From Paraclostridium hominis (GTDB taxonomy: Bacteria > Bacillota > Clostridia > Peptostreptococcales > Peptostreptococcaceae), in the NCBI RefSeq assembly GCF_014306135.1, contig NZ_JACRWD010000001.1, forward strand, positions 558,001-622,000: a DNA stretch of 64,000 bases. The letters run 5' to 3'. Positions 43,101 to 51,548 of this stretch are shown in pieces (the first letter of the stretch is position 1; every line of letters begins with the position of its first letter). The notes under the pieces are model-generated. The model searched no databases, was not told the DNA's origin, and worked only from the letters and a program-made list of their open reading frames with translations. The position numbers and the translations under genes are program-made.

Positions 43101-44102
43101 ATGAAAGTTACAATAAAAGATGTGGCAAAGGAAGCTGGGGTAGCGACGTCTACTGTATCTAGAGTTCTATCAAATAATTCAAAAATAAGTGATGAAACGA
43201 AAGAAAAAGTACATAAGGCAATAAAAAAATTAAATTATAAACCAAGTGCTATAGCTAGAAGTTTAGCAAATAATAAAACTAGAATTTTAGGTGTAATTTT
43301 GCCAAATGAAGCACAAGAATTTCTTGATAATTCATTTTTTCTAAATGCAATGAAGGGAATAAGTATTTATGCACAAAGTAAGGGATATTATATAACTTAC
43401 GTCTTTACAAAAGAAAATAAAAAAGAGTTAGATAGCATAATAGATATTATTGATGCAAAATTAATAGATGGAATAATACTATTAAGATCAGAGGAAAATG
43501 ATAAAAGTATAAATTACTTAAAAAAAATTAATTTTCCTTTTTCAGTAATTGGAAGACCAGAAGATTCTAATGATGTATTATGGGTGGATAATGATAATTT
43601 TCAAGCTACTTACAATATTGTAAACAAACTTGTTCAAAGGGGACATAGAAATATAGGTTTTATTGGAGCTATTGAAAATTTAAATATGTCTAAAGACAGG
43701 CTAAAAGGTTATACTATGGCTCTAGAAATAAACGGAATAAATTTAAATGAAAACCTTATAATACATGGCAAAGATTTTACTGAAGAAGAAGGCTATATTT
43801 GTATGGAAAAATTATTTATAAATAATAACTTAAGTGCAATCATAACTACTGATGATTTATTAGCATTTGGAGTTAGAAAATTATTAAATGAAAAAAATAT
43901 AAAAAATATATCTTTAGTTGGATTTAATGATACGAAATTAGATAAATATCAAAATCCACCGCTAGCATCGGTAAATATTAATGCAGATGAATTAGGATAT
44001 TATGCAACTAAACTTTTGATTGATAAGTTAGAGAATAATAGCGCTATAAACAACCACTATATTGTAAAAACTGAATTTATTGAAAGAGAATCATTTATAT
44101 AA
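43101..44102 (+). CDS. LacI-family regulator of the maltose-type operon
   Basis: The 333-residue repressor begins with the LacI helix-turn-helix TIKDVAKEAGVATSTVSRVL and hinge helix NYKPSAIARSL. The periplasmic-binding-protein-like effector domain shows TRILGVILPN, GHRNIGFIGA (about 190) and SLVGFNDTKL (about 274). It is encoded just upstream of the PTS gene in the same direction, with two matching palindromic operators between them. MalR-like control by maltose or a derivative is likely. The gene starts at ATG 43101 with a weak ribosome binding site (AAAGGAAA). Confidence 0.9.
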   Translation: MKVTIKDVAKEAGVATSTVSRVLSNNSKISDETKEKVHKAIKKLNYKPSAIARSLANNKTRILGVILPNEAQEFLDNSFFLNAMKGISIYAQSKGYYITYVFTKENKKELDSIIDIIDAKLIDGIILLRSEENDKSINYLKKINFPFSVIGRPEDSNDVLWVDNDNFQATYNIVNKLVQRGHRNIGFIGAIENLNMSKDRLKGYTMALEINGINLNENLIIHGKDFTEEEGYICMEKLFINNNLSAIITTDDLLAFGVRKLLNEKNIKNISLVGFNDTKLDKYQNPPLASVNINADELGYYATKLLIDKLENNSAINNHYIVKTEFIERESFI

Positions 44103-44103
44103 T

Positions 44104-44130
44104 AAACCACATATGTGCATATGTGGCTTA
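44104..44130 (+). terminator. Hairpin after the LacI gene
   Basis: CCACATATG and CATATGTGG (44107-44126) form a tight hairpin, followed by a short T-containing stretch and then the first operator. Confidence 0.6.
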
Positions 44131-44136
44131 TTATAT

Positions 44137-44148
44137 GCAATCGATTGC
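44137..44148. promoter_or_regulatory. LacI-type operator 1 (GCAATCGATTGC)
   Basis: This perfect 12-bp palindrome has a central CG, as expected for LacI-family operators. A near copy lies at 44271-44286, 136 bp away centre to centre, on the other side of the promoter. That layout would allow looping repression. Confidence 0.75.
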
Positions 44149-44187
44149 CTAAAGTTTGAAAGTATAAAAATAAATAGGGTGAAATTC

Positions 44188-44216
44188 TTGAAAACATTTT
44201 CATAAAGTGGTATAAT
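44188..44216 (+). promoter_or_regulatory. Promoter with overlapping cre-like site for the PTS/maltose operon
   Basis: TTGAAA (44188-44193) and TATAAT (44211-44216) are spaced 17 bp apart. TGAAAACATTTTCA (44189-44202) overlaps the -35 box and matches the cre consensus TGWAARCGYTWNCW at all but one position. CcpA-mediated glucose repression on top of LacI control is therefore likely. Confidence 0.78.
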
Positions 44217-44270
44217 AAACACATAAAAATTAATTTAGCGAAGTGAAGTAATATATTTTTTTAAAAAATA

Positions 44271-44286
44271 ATGCAATCGGTTGCAT
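44271..44286. promoter_or_regulatory. LacI-type operator 2 (ATGCAATCGGTTGCAT)
   Basis: The 16-bp palindrome has one mismatch and shares the GCAATCG core with operator 1. It is placed between the transcription start and the PTS gene's ribosome binding site, so binding would block elongation. Confidence 0.75.
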
Positions 44287-44305
44287 AAAAGAAAGGGGAT
44301 TTATA

Positions 44306-45958
44306 ATGAGTAGTAAAACTAAACTAATATCTTTTGATTTCTGGCAAAAGCTAGGAAAAGCACTTTTAGTAGTTATAGCAGTAATGCCAGCTGCGGGGCT
44401 TATGGTTTCTATAGGTAAACTTATAGGTATGTCATCAGATGCCCATTTTATAATGACAACTGCAAAAGTTGTAGAAGACATAGGTTGGGGAATTATTGGT
44501 AACCTACATATATTATTTGCAGTAGCAATAGGAGGATCTTGGGCGAAAGAGCGTGCAGGGGGAGCTTTTGCAGCAGTAATTGCTTTTATATTAATAAATC
44601 GTATAACTGGAGTTATACTAGGTGTTACATCAGATATGCTATTAGATCCAAATGCAACAGTAACATCATTAACAGGATCTACACTTTTAGTAAAAGATTA
44701 TTTTACATCTATACTAGGTGCACCAGCTCTTAATATGGGGGTCTTTGTAGGTATAATTTCAGGTTTTATGGGAGCAGTTCTTTACAACAAATTCTATAAC
44801 TTTGATAAACTGCCTAAAGCTTTAGCATTTTTCAACGGAAAACGTTTTGTACCATTTGTTGTAATTTTAGGGTCAGTAGTGGGGGCTATTGTTTTAGCTA
44901 TAGTTTGGCCATTTGCACAAAGTGCATTAAATGCATTTGGTATGTGGATTGCATCTTCTAAAGATACAGCTCCAGTATTAGCACCTTTTGTATATGGAAC
45001 TCTTGAGAGACTATTGTTACCATTTGGACTTCACCACATGATAACAGTTCCTATGAATTATACGGAATTAGGTGGAGTATATCAAATAGCAACAGGAGCG
45101 GCTGCTGGAACTACTGTTGCAGGTCAAGATCCATTATGGCTTGCATGGATAACAGATTTAATAAATTTAAAAGCTTCGGGAGATACTTCAGCATACAATC
45201 ATTTATTAACAAGTATAACTCCAGCTCGTTTTAAAGCAGGTCAAGTTATATTATCAACTGCATCACTTGCAGGTATATCTTTTGCAATGTATAAAAATGT
45301 AGATAAAGATAAAGCAAAAAAATATAAACCTATATTTATTTCAGCTATGTTAGCGTGTTTCCTAACAGGAGTAACAGAACCAATTGAATTTATGTTTATG
45401 TTTATATCACCAGTTTTATATTTAGTATACGCAGTACTTACTGGACTTGGATTTGCACTTGCAGATATAATCAACTTAAGGGTTCATGCATTTGGGTTTA
45501 TAGAATTTTTAACTCGTACTCCAATGATGATAAAAGCAGGACTTACTATGGATTTAGTTAACTTCTTTATATCATGTGCAGTATTTTTCTTATTAAACTT
45601 TGGAATATTCAATTTCTTAATCAAGAAGTTTAATATTGCAACACCAGGACGTAGAGGTAATTATATAGAAGAAGGTAATGAAGAGGATAATAAAAAAGTT
45701 GATACAAATATGGCACAAGATGTTTTATCAAGTAAAATAATTAATTTACTTGGGGGAGCAGACAACATAGAAGATGTAGATGCGTGTATGACACGTTTAA
45801 GAGTAACAGTAAAAGATGTTAGTTTAGTTGGAAATGAAAAAGAATGGAAAGCATTAGGAGCTTTAGGATTAATTGTTAAAGATAGAGGGGTTCAAGCTAT
45901 ATATGGACCTAAGGCGGATGTTTTAAAATCAAATATACTAGACATGTTGGGGGCGTAG
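44306..45958 (+). CDS. PTS EIICB transporter, maltose/alpha-glucoside type
   Basis: The 550-residue protein has an EIIC domain of the glucose superfamily (about 10-440; GKALLVVIAVMPAAGLMVSIG, PFGLHHMITVPMNY, GVTEPIEFMFMF). An EIIB domain (about 465-550) has the phospho-Cys in DACMTRLRV (about 493). No EIIA is fused, so a separate EIIA must supply phosphate. The MapP-like phosphatase and GH13 glucosidase downstream indicate import of maltose as maltose-6'-phosphate. The start follows GAAAGGGG. The gene is first in the operon behind the CcpA/LacI-controlled promoter. Confidence 0.9.
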   Translation: MSSKTKLISFDFWQKLGKALLVVIAVMPAAGLMVSIGKLIGMSSDAHFIMTTAKVVEDIGWGIIGNLHILFAVAIGGSWAKERAGGAFAAVIAFILINRITGVILGVTSDMLLDPNATVTSLTGSTLLVKDYFTSILGAPALNMGVFVGIISGFMGAVLYNKFYNFDKLPKALAFFNGKRFVPFVVILGSVVGAIVLAIVWPFAQSALNAFGMWIASSKDTAPVLAPFVYGTLERLLLPFGLHHMITVPMNYTELGGVYQIATGAAAGTTVAGQDPLWLAWITDLINLKASGDTSAYNHLLTSITPARFKAGQVILSTASLAGISFAMYKNVDKDKAKKYKPIFISAMLACFLTGVTEPIEFMFMFISPVLYLVYAVLTGLGFALADIINLRVHAFGFIEFLTRTPMMIKAGLTMDLVNFFISCAVFFLLNFGIFNFLIKKFNIATPGRRGNYIEEGNEEDNKKVDTNMAQDVLSSKIINLLGGADNIEDVDACMTRLRVTVKDVSLVGNEKEWKALGALGLIVKDRGVQAIYGPKADVLKSNILDMLGA

Positions 45959-45962
45959 AAAA

Positions 45963-46754
45963 TTGAGACTTTTAACATTAAATTGCCATTCATGGCAAGA
46001 AGAAAATCAAATTGAAAAAATAAAATATATAGCAAACACTATTAATGAAAAAGATTATGATGTAATAGCTTTACAAGAGGTAAGCCAATTAATAGAAAAA
46101 GATAAAGTATATGATAATGTTAAAAGTGACAATTTTGCATTGCTATTACAAAATGAATTAAAAAAATTAGGTAATAATCAGTATGAATTTTATTGGGATG
46201 TAGCACATATAGGATATGATATTTATGAAGAGGGGCTTTGTCTTATGACAAAGCTTCCTATAGTTAATAAAGAAAGCTTTTATGTTACAAATTCAGCAAA
46301 ACTTGATTTTTGGAAAACAAGAAAAATAGTAGGGATAGATGTTATTTATAAATCAAAAGAAATTAGATTTTTATCTTGCCATTTAGGATGGTGGAATGAT
46401 GAGGAGGAATCTTTTAAGGAACAAGTAAAAAAACTTATTAATGAAACTAAAGATGAAAGATTAGTTTTTTTAATGGGAGATTTTAATAATAATGCAAATA
46501 TAAAAGGCGAAGGTTATGATTATCTATGCAATGAATTTTTTGATACATATAAGATTTCTAAAGTTAAAGATGAAGGAATTACAGTTAAAGGTAAAATTGC
46601 AGGATGGGAGGAAAATAAACTTGACTTAAGATTAGACTTAATACTTTCTAATAAAAAAATTGATGTTGAAAGTTCTAATGTTATATTTAATGGGATAAAT
46701 AAAAAAGTAGTATCAGATCATTACGGAGTAGAAGTGTGTATAAATATAAATTAA
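45963..46754 (+). CDS. mapP: Endonuclease/exonuclease/phosphatase-family protein, probable maltose-6'-phosphate phosphatase
   Basis: The 263-residue EEP-fold enzyme has the metal and catalytic motifs LNCHSW (residue 4), ALQEVSQ (Glu near 38), LMGDFNNNA (about 175) and VSDHYGVEV (about 252). In Enterococcus faecalis the EEP-family protein MapP dephosphorylates PTS-imported maltose-6'-phosphate to maltose. The same neighbours, a maltose-type PTS and a maltose-splitting enzyme, are present here. That context, rather than a diagnostic motif, supports the symbol. The start is TTG 45963, 4 nt after the PTS stop, with a poor ribosome binding site that suggests translational coupling. Confidence 0.75.
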   Translation: MRLLTLNCHSWQEENQIEKIKYIANTINEKDYDVIALQEVSQLIEKDKVYDNVKSDNFALLLQNELKKLGNNQYEFYWDVAHIGYDIYEEGLCLMTKLPIVNKESFYVTNSAKLDFWKTRKIVGIDVIYKSKEIRFLSCHLGWWNDEEESFKEQVKKLINETKDERLVFLMGDFNNNANIKGEGYDYLCNEFFDTYKISKVKDEGITVKGKIAGWEENKLDLRLDLILSNKKIDVESSNVIFNGINKKVVSDHYGVEVCININ

Positions 46755-46781
46755 AAATATAAGTTATGGAGGTTGACATAT

Positions 46782-48443
46782 ATGAAAAAAGTTTGGTGGA
46801 AAGAAGCTGTAGCTTATCAAGTATACCCAAGAAGCTTTTACGATTCAAATAATGATGGAATTGGAGATTTAAGGGGAATAATAGAAAAATTAGATTATAT
46901 AAAAGAATTAGGAATAGACATTATATGGGTATCTCCTTTTTATAAATCTCCAAATGATGACAATGGATATGATATAAGTGATTATAAGGATATAATGAAA
47001 GAGTTCGGGAATATGAAAGATTTTGATGACTTATTAGAAGAAGTTCATAAAAGAGGTATGAGATTAATAATTGATTTAGTAATAAATCATACTAGTGATG
47101 AACATCCTTGGTTTATAGAATCAAGATCTTCAAAAGATAATCCAAAAAGAGATTGGTATATATGGAGAGATGGTAAAGAAGATAAAGAACCAAATAACTG
47201 GGAAAGTATATTTGGAGGATCAGCTTGGGTAAAAGATGAAAAAACTAATCAATACTACCTACATTTATTTACTAAAAAACAACCAGATTTAAACTGGAAG
47301 AATAAAGATATGAGAAGTGCTATTTATGAGATGATGAACTGGTGGTTAGATAAGGGAATAGATGGATTTAGAGTTGATGCCATAAGCCATATAAATAAAG
47401 AGGAAGGTCTTTTAGATATGCCAAATCCTAATAATCTAAAGTATGTTTCTTCTTTTGATAAGCATATGAATGTAGAGGGTATACATGAATATTTAAAAGA
47501 TATAAAAGATAATACTTATGGTAAATATGATGTAATGACGGTTGGAGAAGCTAATGGAGTAACTCCAGAGGATGCTCACCTGTGGGTATCTGAAGAGGAA
47601 GGTAAATTTAACATGGTGTTTCAATTTGAACATTTAGATTTATGGAATAACAATATGGATAAATCTTTAGATTTAGTTAAGTTTAAGAAAGTATTATCTA
47701 AGTGGCAAAACAATTTACACAATATAGGGTGGAATGCTTTATTTATAGAAAATCATGATATACCTAGAATTGTATCTATGTTAGGAAATGATGAAAAATA
47801 TTGGTATGAAAGTTCAACATGCTTAGGTCTTATGTACTTTATGCAAGAAGGTACTCCTTTTATATATCAAGGACAAGAAATTGGTATGACTAATGTTGAA
47901 TTTGAAAATATAGAAGACTATGATGATGTAAAAACTAAAAATAATTATTATTTAGGGTTAGAATCTGGAGAAAGTCATGAAAATCTTATAAAAAGAGCTT
48001 GGAGATTATCAAGGGATAATTCAAGAACTCCTATGCAATGGGATGATAGTGATTTTGGTGGATTTAGCAAAAACAATCCATGGATAAATGTAAATCCAAA
48101 TTATAAAACTATAAATGTCAGAAATCAAATAAATGATGAAAATTCAATTCTTAACTTTTATAAAGCTATGATAAAGATAAGAAAGTCAAATGAAGCATTA
48201 ATTTATGGTGAATATAAGTTAATATTAGAAGATGATAAAAATATATATGCATACAAAAGAGTTTTAGGAAGTGACGAATTTATAATAATTACAAATATGT
48301 CTAATGAAAAAGTTATGTATAATTATAAAGATATTAAATTAAAGTATGAGAATTTAGTAATATCTAATTTAGAAGTGAAAAAACATGAAATAACAAATAG
48401 GCTTGAGCTAAAACCTTGGGAATGCAGAATGTACAAAATTTAA
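46782..48443 (+). CDS. malL: GH13 alpha-glucosidase (oligo-1,6-glucosidase/MalL group)
   Basis: The 553-residue enzyme has the GH13 regions in order: DLVINHTSDEHPWF (about 100), GFRVDAISHI with nucleophile Asp (about 199), TVGEANG with acid Glu (about 255) and ENHDIPRIVS (about 325). WWKEAVAYQVYPRSF at the N-terminus is typical of the oligo-1,6-glucosidase/trehalose-6-phosphate hydrolase subfamily. It is cytoplasmic and would hydrolyse maltose or isomaltose after phosphate removal. Trehalose-6-phosphate hydrolase is an alternative, but the MapP-like gene favours maltose. The start is ATG 46782 after TGGAGG; an upstream TTG is less good. Confidence 0.85.
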   Translation: MKKVWWKEAVAYQVYPRSFYDSNNDGIGDLRGIIEKLDYIKELGIDIIWVSPFYKSPNDDNGYDISDYKDIMKEFGNMKDFDDLLEEVHKRGMRLIIDLVINHTSDEHPWFIESRSSKDNPKRDWYIWRDGKEDKEPNNWESIFGGSAWVKDEKTNQYYLHLFTKKQPDLNWKNKDMRSAIYEMMNWWLDKGIDGFRVDAISHINKEEGLLDMPNPNNLKYVSSFDKHMNVEGIHEYLKDIKDNTYGKYDVMTVGEANGVTPEDAHLWVSEEEGKFNMVFQFEHLDLWNNNMDKSLDLVKFKKVLSKWQNNLHNIGWNALFIENHDIPRIVSMLGNDEKYWYESSTCLGLMYFMQEGTPFIYQGQEIGMTNVEFENIEDYDDVKTKNNYYLGLESGESHENLIKRAWRLSRDNSRTPMQWDDSDFGGFSKNNPWINVNPNYKTINVRNQINDENSILNFYKAMIKIRKSNEALIYGEYKLILEDDKNIYAYKRVLGSDEFIIITNMSNEKVMYNYKDIKLKYENLVISNLEVKKHEITNRLELKPWECRMYKI

Positions 48444-48458
48444 TAAAAGGGGGATTAT

Positions 48459-49010
48459 ATGACTGAAAAAGAGAAGATGTTAAGTGGAAAAGCCTATATA
48501 GCATCAGATGAAGAACTTGTTAGAGAAAGAAAATATGCTAGAAAAATAACTCGATTATTTAATCAAACTACAGAAGAAGATGATGAAGAGAGAGTGGTTT
48601 TATTAAAAAATCTATTTGGAGCTACTGGAGAAAATATTTATATAGAGCCAAGTTTTAAATGTGACTATGGATCTAATATTTATATAGGAGATAATTTTTA
48701 TGCTAACTTTAATTGTATAATGCTAGATGTTTGTGAAATTAAAATCGGAAAAAATGTTATGTTAGCACCAAATGTTCAAATTTATACGGCATATCATCCA
48801 ATAGATGCAAAACTTAGAAATTCAGGTATTGAGTATGGAGCTTCTGTAACTATAGGAGATAACGTATGGATTGGAGGAGGAGCCATAATAAACCCGGGAG
48901 TAACCATAGGGGATAATGTAGTTATAGGCTCTGGAAGTGTTGTAACAAAAGATATACCAGCTAACTGTGTTGCTGTAGGAAATCCATGCAAGGTTATAAA
49001 AATATTATAA
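48459..49010 (+). CDS. maa: Maltose O-acetyltransferase
   Basis: The 183-residue left-handed beta-helix acetyltransferase has the N-terminal Mac domain (KMLSGKAYIASDEELVRERK) and hexapeptide repeats. The catalytic-His region is near YTAYHPIDA (about 108), and GDNVWIGGGAIINPGVTIGDN is split over three coils. It transfers acetyl from acetyl-CoA to maltose or glucose, possibly to detoxify excess sugar. It is the last gene of the maltose-type operon, 15 nt after the glucosidase, with AAGGGGG. A strong terminator follows. Confidence 0.9.
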   Translation: MTEKEKMLSGKAYIASDEELVRERKYARKITRLFNQTTEEDDEERVVLLKNLFGATGENIYIEPSFKCDYGSNIYIGDNFYANFNCIMLDVCEIKIGKNVMLAPNVQIYTAYHPIDAKLRNSGIEYGASVTIGDNVWIGGGAIINPGVTIGDNVVIGSGSVVTKDIPANCVAVGNPCKVIKIL

Positions 49011-49012
49011 AA

Positions 49013-49055
49013 AAATAAAAGTAGCTATCTTTATTAAAGGTAGCTACTTTTATTT
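49013..49055 (+). terminator. Strong terminator closing the maltose operon
   Basis: AAATAAAAGTAGCTA (49013-49027) is exactly complementary to 49041-49055. The loop holds a further short stem. Confidence 0.9.
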
Positions 49056-49194
49056 AAATATATCACTAGATAGTAAAATAAATACAGAATGTATGACTTT
49101 AATTGGATTTATAATAATTCTTTATTTACTAAATATAATAAGTTTAATAATATATATAAATATATAATAAAATTAGTAATAAAGTATCACTTTT

Positions 49195-49235
49195 CACATA
49201 TAAAAACTAATAAAGAAATTTTTATATGTGGAGGG
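49195..49235 (+). repeat. 5' leader hairpin abutting a Shine-Dalgarno
   Basis: CACATATAAAAA (49195-49206) and TTTTTATATGTG (49219-49230) form a perfect 12-bp stem with a 12-nt loop. The ribosome binding site GGAGGG starts at the last base of the stem (49230). The leader from 49056 onwards is A/T-rich without other features. Confidence 0.5.
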
Positions 49236-49238
49236 TTT

Positions 49239-49907
49239 ATGAAAAGTTTATTATCTAAAATAGATGAAATGAAAAAAAATTTACAACAAAAAGATATAAA
49301 ATCTATAAAAAGTAGTAAATTTAAGACTATATCCACAAAAGATATTAATAATGAAAATTCACAAATTGTTAATACATATAATTATTATGTAAAATTAACT
49401 AAAAGAGTTAAAAAATATATAAATACAGATGAAGATATAATATTTGAAACTAGAAAAGATATATACAATAGATTAATTTGTTTGATGATAAAATTAACAA
49501 AAAGTGAAATAGAAATATTTATGAAAATAGATATACGAGTAATTACTGGAAATACAAGAGATACATATATGGACTGTGCTTACTACAATATGAACGATGA
49601 AGGTGTTTTGTATATAAAAGAATTTTCTTCAGGGAAGCCAAACCATGGATACGGAAGTATATTACTAAAAAATTTAGATTATATAGCTAATAAAATAAAT
49701 ATGAAATTAGATTTGTATAATCATTATTTTGAAGATTATACATTTAACTATATAAAAAAAATAGAAGGGGTCGCAATACCTTATAAGCCTATAATAAGTC
49801 AAGAGAATCTAAATAAAATATACAGAAAATATGGATTTGAAGTAGATGAAAAAAATAATATGAAGATAACTAGGTATATTAAAAATAAAGAATTAATTTA
49901 TAATTAG
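49239..49907 (+). CDS. Hypothetical protein with GNAT-like C-terminal region
   Basis: The 222-residue product has a Lys-rich N-terminal helix (about 1-35) and a middle region with no clear motif. The C-terminal half has PNHGYGSILLKNLDYIANK (an acetyl-CoA loop-like stretch) and LNKIYRKYGFEVDE, the order expected of a GNAT fold. The match is partial, so an acetyltransferase function is only suggested. The start is ATG 49239 after GGAGGG; the longer frame from 49089 covers the leader hairpin and has no ribosome binding site. Confidence 0.5.
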   Translation: MKSLLSKIDEMKKNLQQKDIKSIKSSKFKTISTKDINNENSQIVNTYNYYVKLTKRVKKYINTDEDIIFETRKDIYNRLICLMIKLTKSEIEIFMKIDIRVITGNTRDTYMDCAYYNMNDEGVLYIKEFSSGKPNHGYGSILLKNLDYIANKINMKLDLYNHYFEDYTFNYIKKIEGVAIPYKPIISQENLNKIYRKYGFEVDEKNNMKITRYIKNKELIYN

Positions 49908-49971
49908 AATATCAATTTAGTTTTTGGACAAATTAAATATGAAATATATTTATCATCTAGGAGGATTTATT

Positions 49972-50160
49972 ATGGATAATAATAAAAACAGACACAAAGA
50001 TAGAAAAAAAACTAATGCAGAAAAAAGAAAGATATTATTTGAACATGGTTCTGAAATAGGAATAGTAGATGGTAAAAAAATAGGAGCTAGAAATTCAGGT
50101 TCAACTAAAACTAGAGATGAGAAGTTATATGATAAGATAGGTAAAAAAGGAACTTATTAA
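49972..50160 (+). CDS. Small basic hydrophilic protein (62 aa)
   Basis: ATG 49972 follows AGGAGGATTTATT. The 62-residue product is strongly basic: DNNKNRHKDRKKTNAEKRK at the N-terminus, then IGIVDGKKIGARNSGSTKTR. It has no membrane segment or cysteine. The composition would suit nucleic-acid or spore-core binding, but no family is recognised. A strong terminator follows directly. Confidence 0.6.
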   Translation: MDNNKNRHKDRKKTNAEKRKILFEHGSEIGIVDGKKIGARNSGSTKTRDEKLYDKIGKKGTY

Positions 50161-50162
50161 AT

Positions 50163-50206
50163 AAAAAACAGGTGTAATGATTTAATCATTACACCTGTTT
50201 TTTATT
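50163..50206 (+). terminator. Intrinsic terminator
   Basis: AAAAAACAGGTGTAATGA (50163-50180) is exactly complementary to 50186-50203. Confidence 0.92.
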
Positions 50207-50308
50207 TAATAAAAGATTGAAAAAAATATTTATATAGATATCAGCATTAACAAATAAATATAAGGAACATATTATATAAAAGATGATTAAACCCAAGGAG
50301 GGATTGAT

Positions 50309-50584
50309 ATGAAGTATGCATCTTATAAAATAGGAAATATAGTAGATATACAAGACATTAAAGGTCAACCATATAAGTTTATAACTATAGCAACAAATCC
50401 GTGTGATATATATACATTTACTAGGTTAATTTATAGTGACCAAACTTTAATACTTGATTGTGAATATAATGAATTAACTATTAAAGATTTAAATATCGGA
50501 GATAAAGTTATAGCTTATCATTCTAATGCAATGACTATGAGTATACCACCTCAGACTCAAGTATATATAATAGAAGTAAAATAA
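50309..50584 (+). CDS. Hypothetical protein (91 aa), beta-rich
   Basis: ATG 50309 follows AAGGAGGG. The 91-residue product is mostly beta strand by inspection, with an OB-like run of short strands and a distinctive C-terminal block VIAYHSNAMTMSIPPQTQVY. Similar 'SIPPQ' endings occur in clostridial and bacillar proteins of unknown function, by recall only. There is no signal peptide. It is monocistronic, and converges with the TauE/SafE gene on a shared terminator. Confidence 0.65.
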   Translation: MKYASYKIGNIVDIQDIKGQPYKFITIATNPCDIYTFTRLIYSDQTLILDCEYNELTIKDLNIGDKVIAYHSNAMTMSIPPQTQVYIIEVK

Positions 50585-50591
50585 ATATATA

Positions 50592-50640
50592 AATAAAAAA
50601 TAAGCTATATAGTAAATTACTATATAGCTTATTTTTTATT
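50592..50640. terminator. 24-bp stem bidirectional terminator
   Basis: Bases 50592-50615 are exactly complementary to 50617-50640, with one loop base. It serves the two converging genes and touches the stop of the minus-strand gene. Confidence 0.9.
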
Positions 50641-51389
50641 TATACAGATTGATATATCAACTTTATAGCTACTCCAATAGCCATAACTAAAAATATAGGC
50701 TTTATTAAAGTTGAGCCTTTTTTTATAGCAACTTTAGCACCTACATATCCACCAATAACCATAGATATTGCATAAAATATAGCTATATTATAAAGTATTT
50801 GACCATTAAACATAAACAATATAAGTGCTGTAAAATTGCTAGTAAAATTTAATATTTTAGTATTAGCTGATGCATGTAAAAAATCAAATCCATATATTTT
50901 AATAAGAGCAAATACTAAAAAGGTTCCTGTACCAGGACCAAAGAATCCATCATAAAATCCTAATGAAAATGCCATGATTATTCCTAATTTAATATTTTTA
51001 CTAGTAAGTGATTCAAATGTGTTTTCAGATCCAAGGTCTTTTTTAAAATATGTATATATTGCAACTGCTAAAATCATTATAAAGACTAATATGTTTAAAA
51101 TAGTATCACTTATAGATAAAACACATTTAACACCTAATATACACCCCAAAATTGTAAATGGAATAAGTTTTTTTAGTAATTCATTATTAGTTTTCCCAGA
51201 TTTTTTGTATCTATAAGCGCTAGAAAAACACCCAAAAGCACCAGCAAACTTATTAGTTCCAAGTGCTAAATGAGGAGAAAGTCCAGACATTAAAAGTACG
51301 GGCATACTTATAAGACCTCCACCTCCAGCTATCGAATCAATAAAAGCAGCTAAAAATCCTCCAAAGCAAAGAAAAATTATTATAAGCAT
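50640..51389 (-). CDS. TauE/SafE (TSUP)-family membrane transporter
   Basis: The 249-residue protein has about seven or eight helices. It carries the TSUP signatures GFLAAFIDSIAGGGGLISMPVLL (in two overlapping parts around residues 9-31), LALGTNKFAGAFG and GFYDGFFGPGTGTF (about 142). These proteins move sulfite, sulfoacetate, thiosulfate or other anions across the membrane. The start is ATG 51389 with GGAGGG upstream on the minus strand. It is the second TauE/SafE protein of the window and not closely similar to the one at 32364. Confidence 0.88.
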   Translation of the reverse strand: MLIIIFLCFGGFLAAFIDSIAGGGGLISMPVLLMSGLSPHLALGTNKFAGAFGCFSSAYRYKKSGKTNNELLKKLIPFTILGCILGVKCVLSISDTILNILVFIMILAVAIYTYFKKDLGSENTFESLTSKNIKLGIIMAFSLGFYDGFFGPGTGTFLVFALIKIYGFDFLHASANTKILNFTSNFTALILFMFNGQILYNIAIFYAISMVIGGYVGAKVAIKKGSTLIKPIFLVMAIGVAIKLIYQSV

Positions 51390-51548
51390 AAACCCTCCAA
51401 AAAAATATATAATATTATGTATTAATTATAATATAAAATAATCTAAAGATGTTATTATAAAAATTAGTGGTAAACATAATCATATATGTAATAAACTAAT
51501 CATATATTTTAGTAAGGTATAATATATAAATTGGGAGGAGTGATTAAT

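Noticed and set aside
46773..46781. Upstream TTG start for the GH13 enzyme
   Set aside because: It overlaps the TGGAGG ribosome binding site; ATG 46782 is correctly spaced and gives the usual KxWWKEAVAYQ N-terminus.
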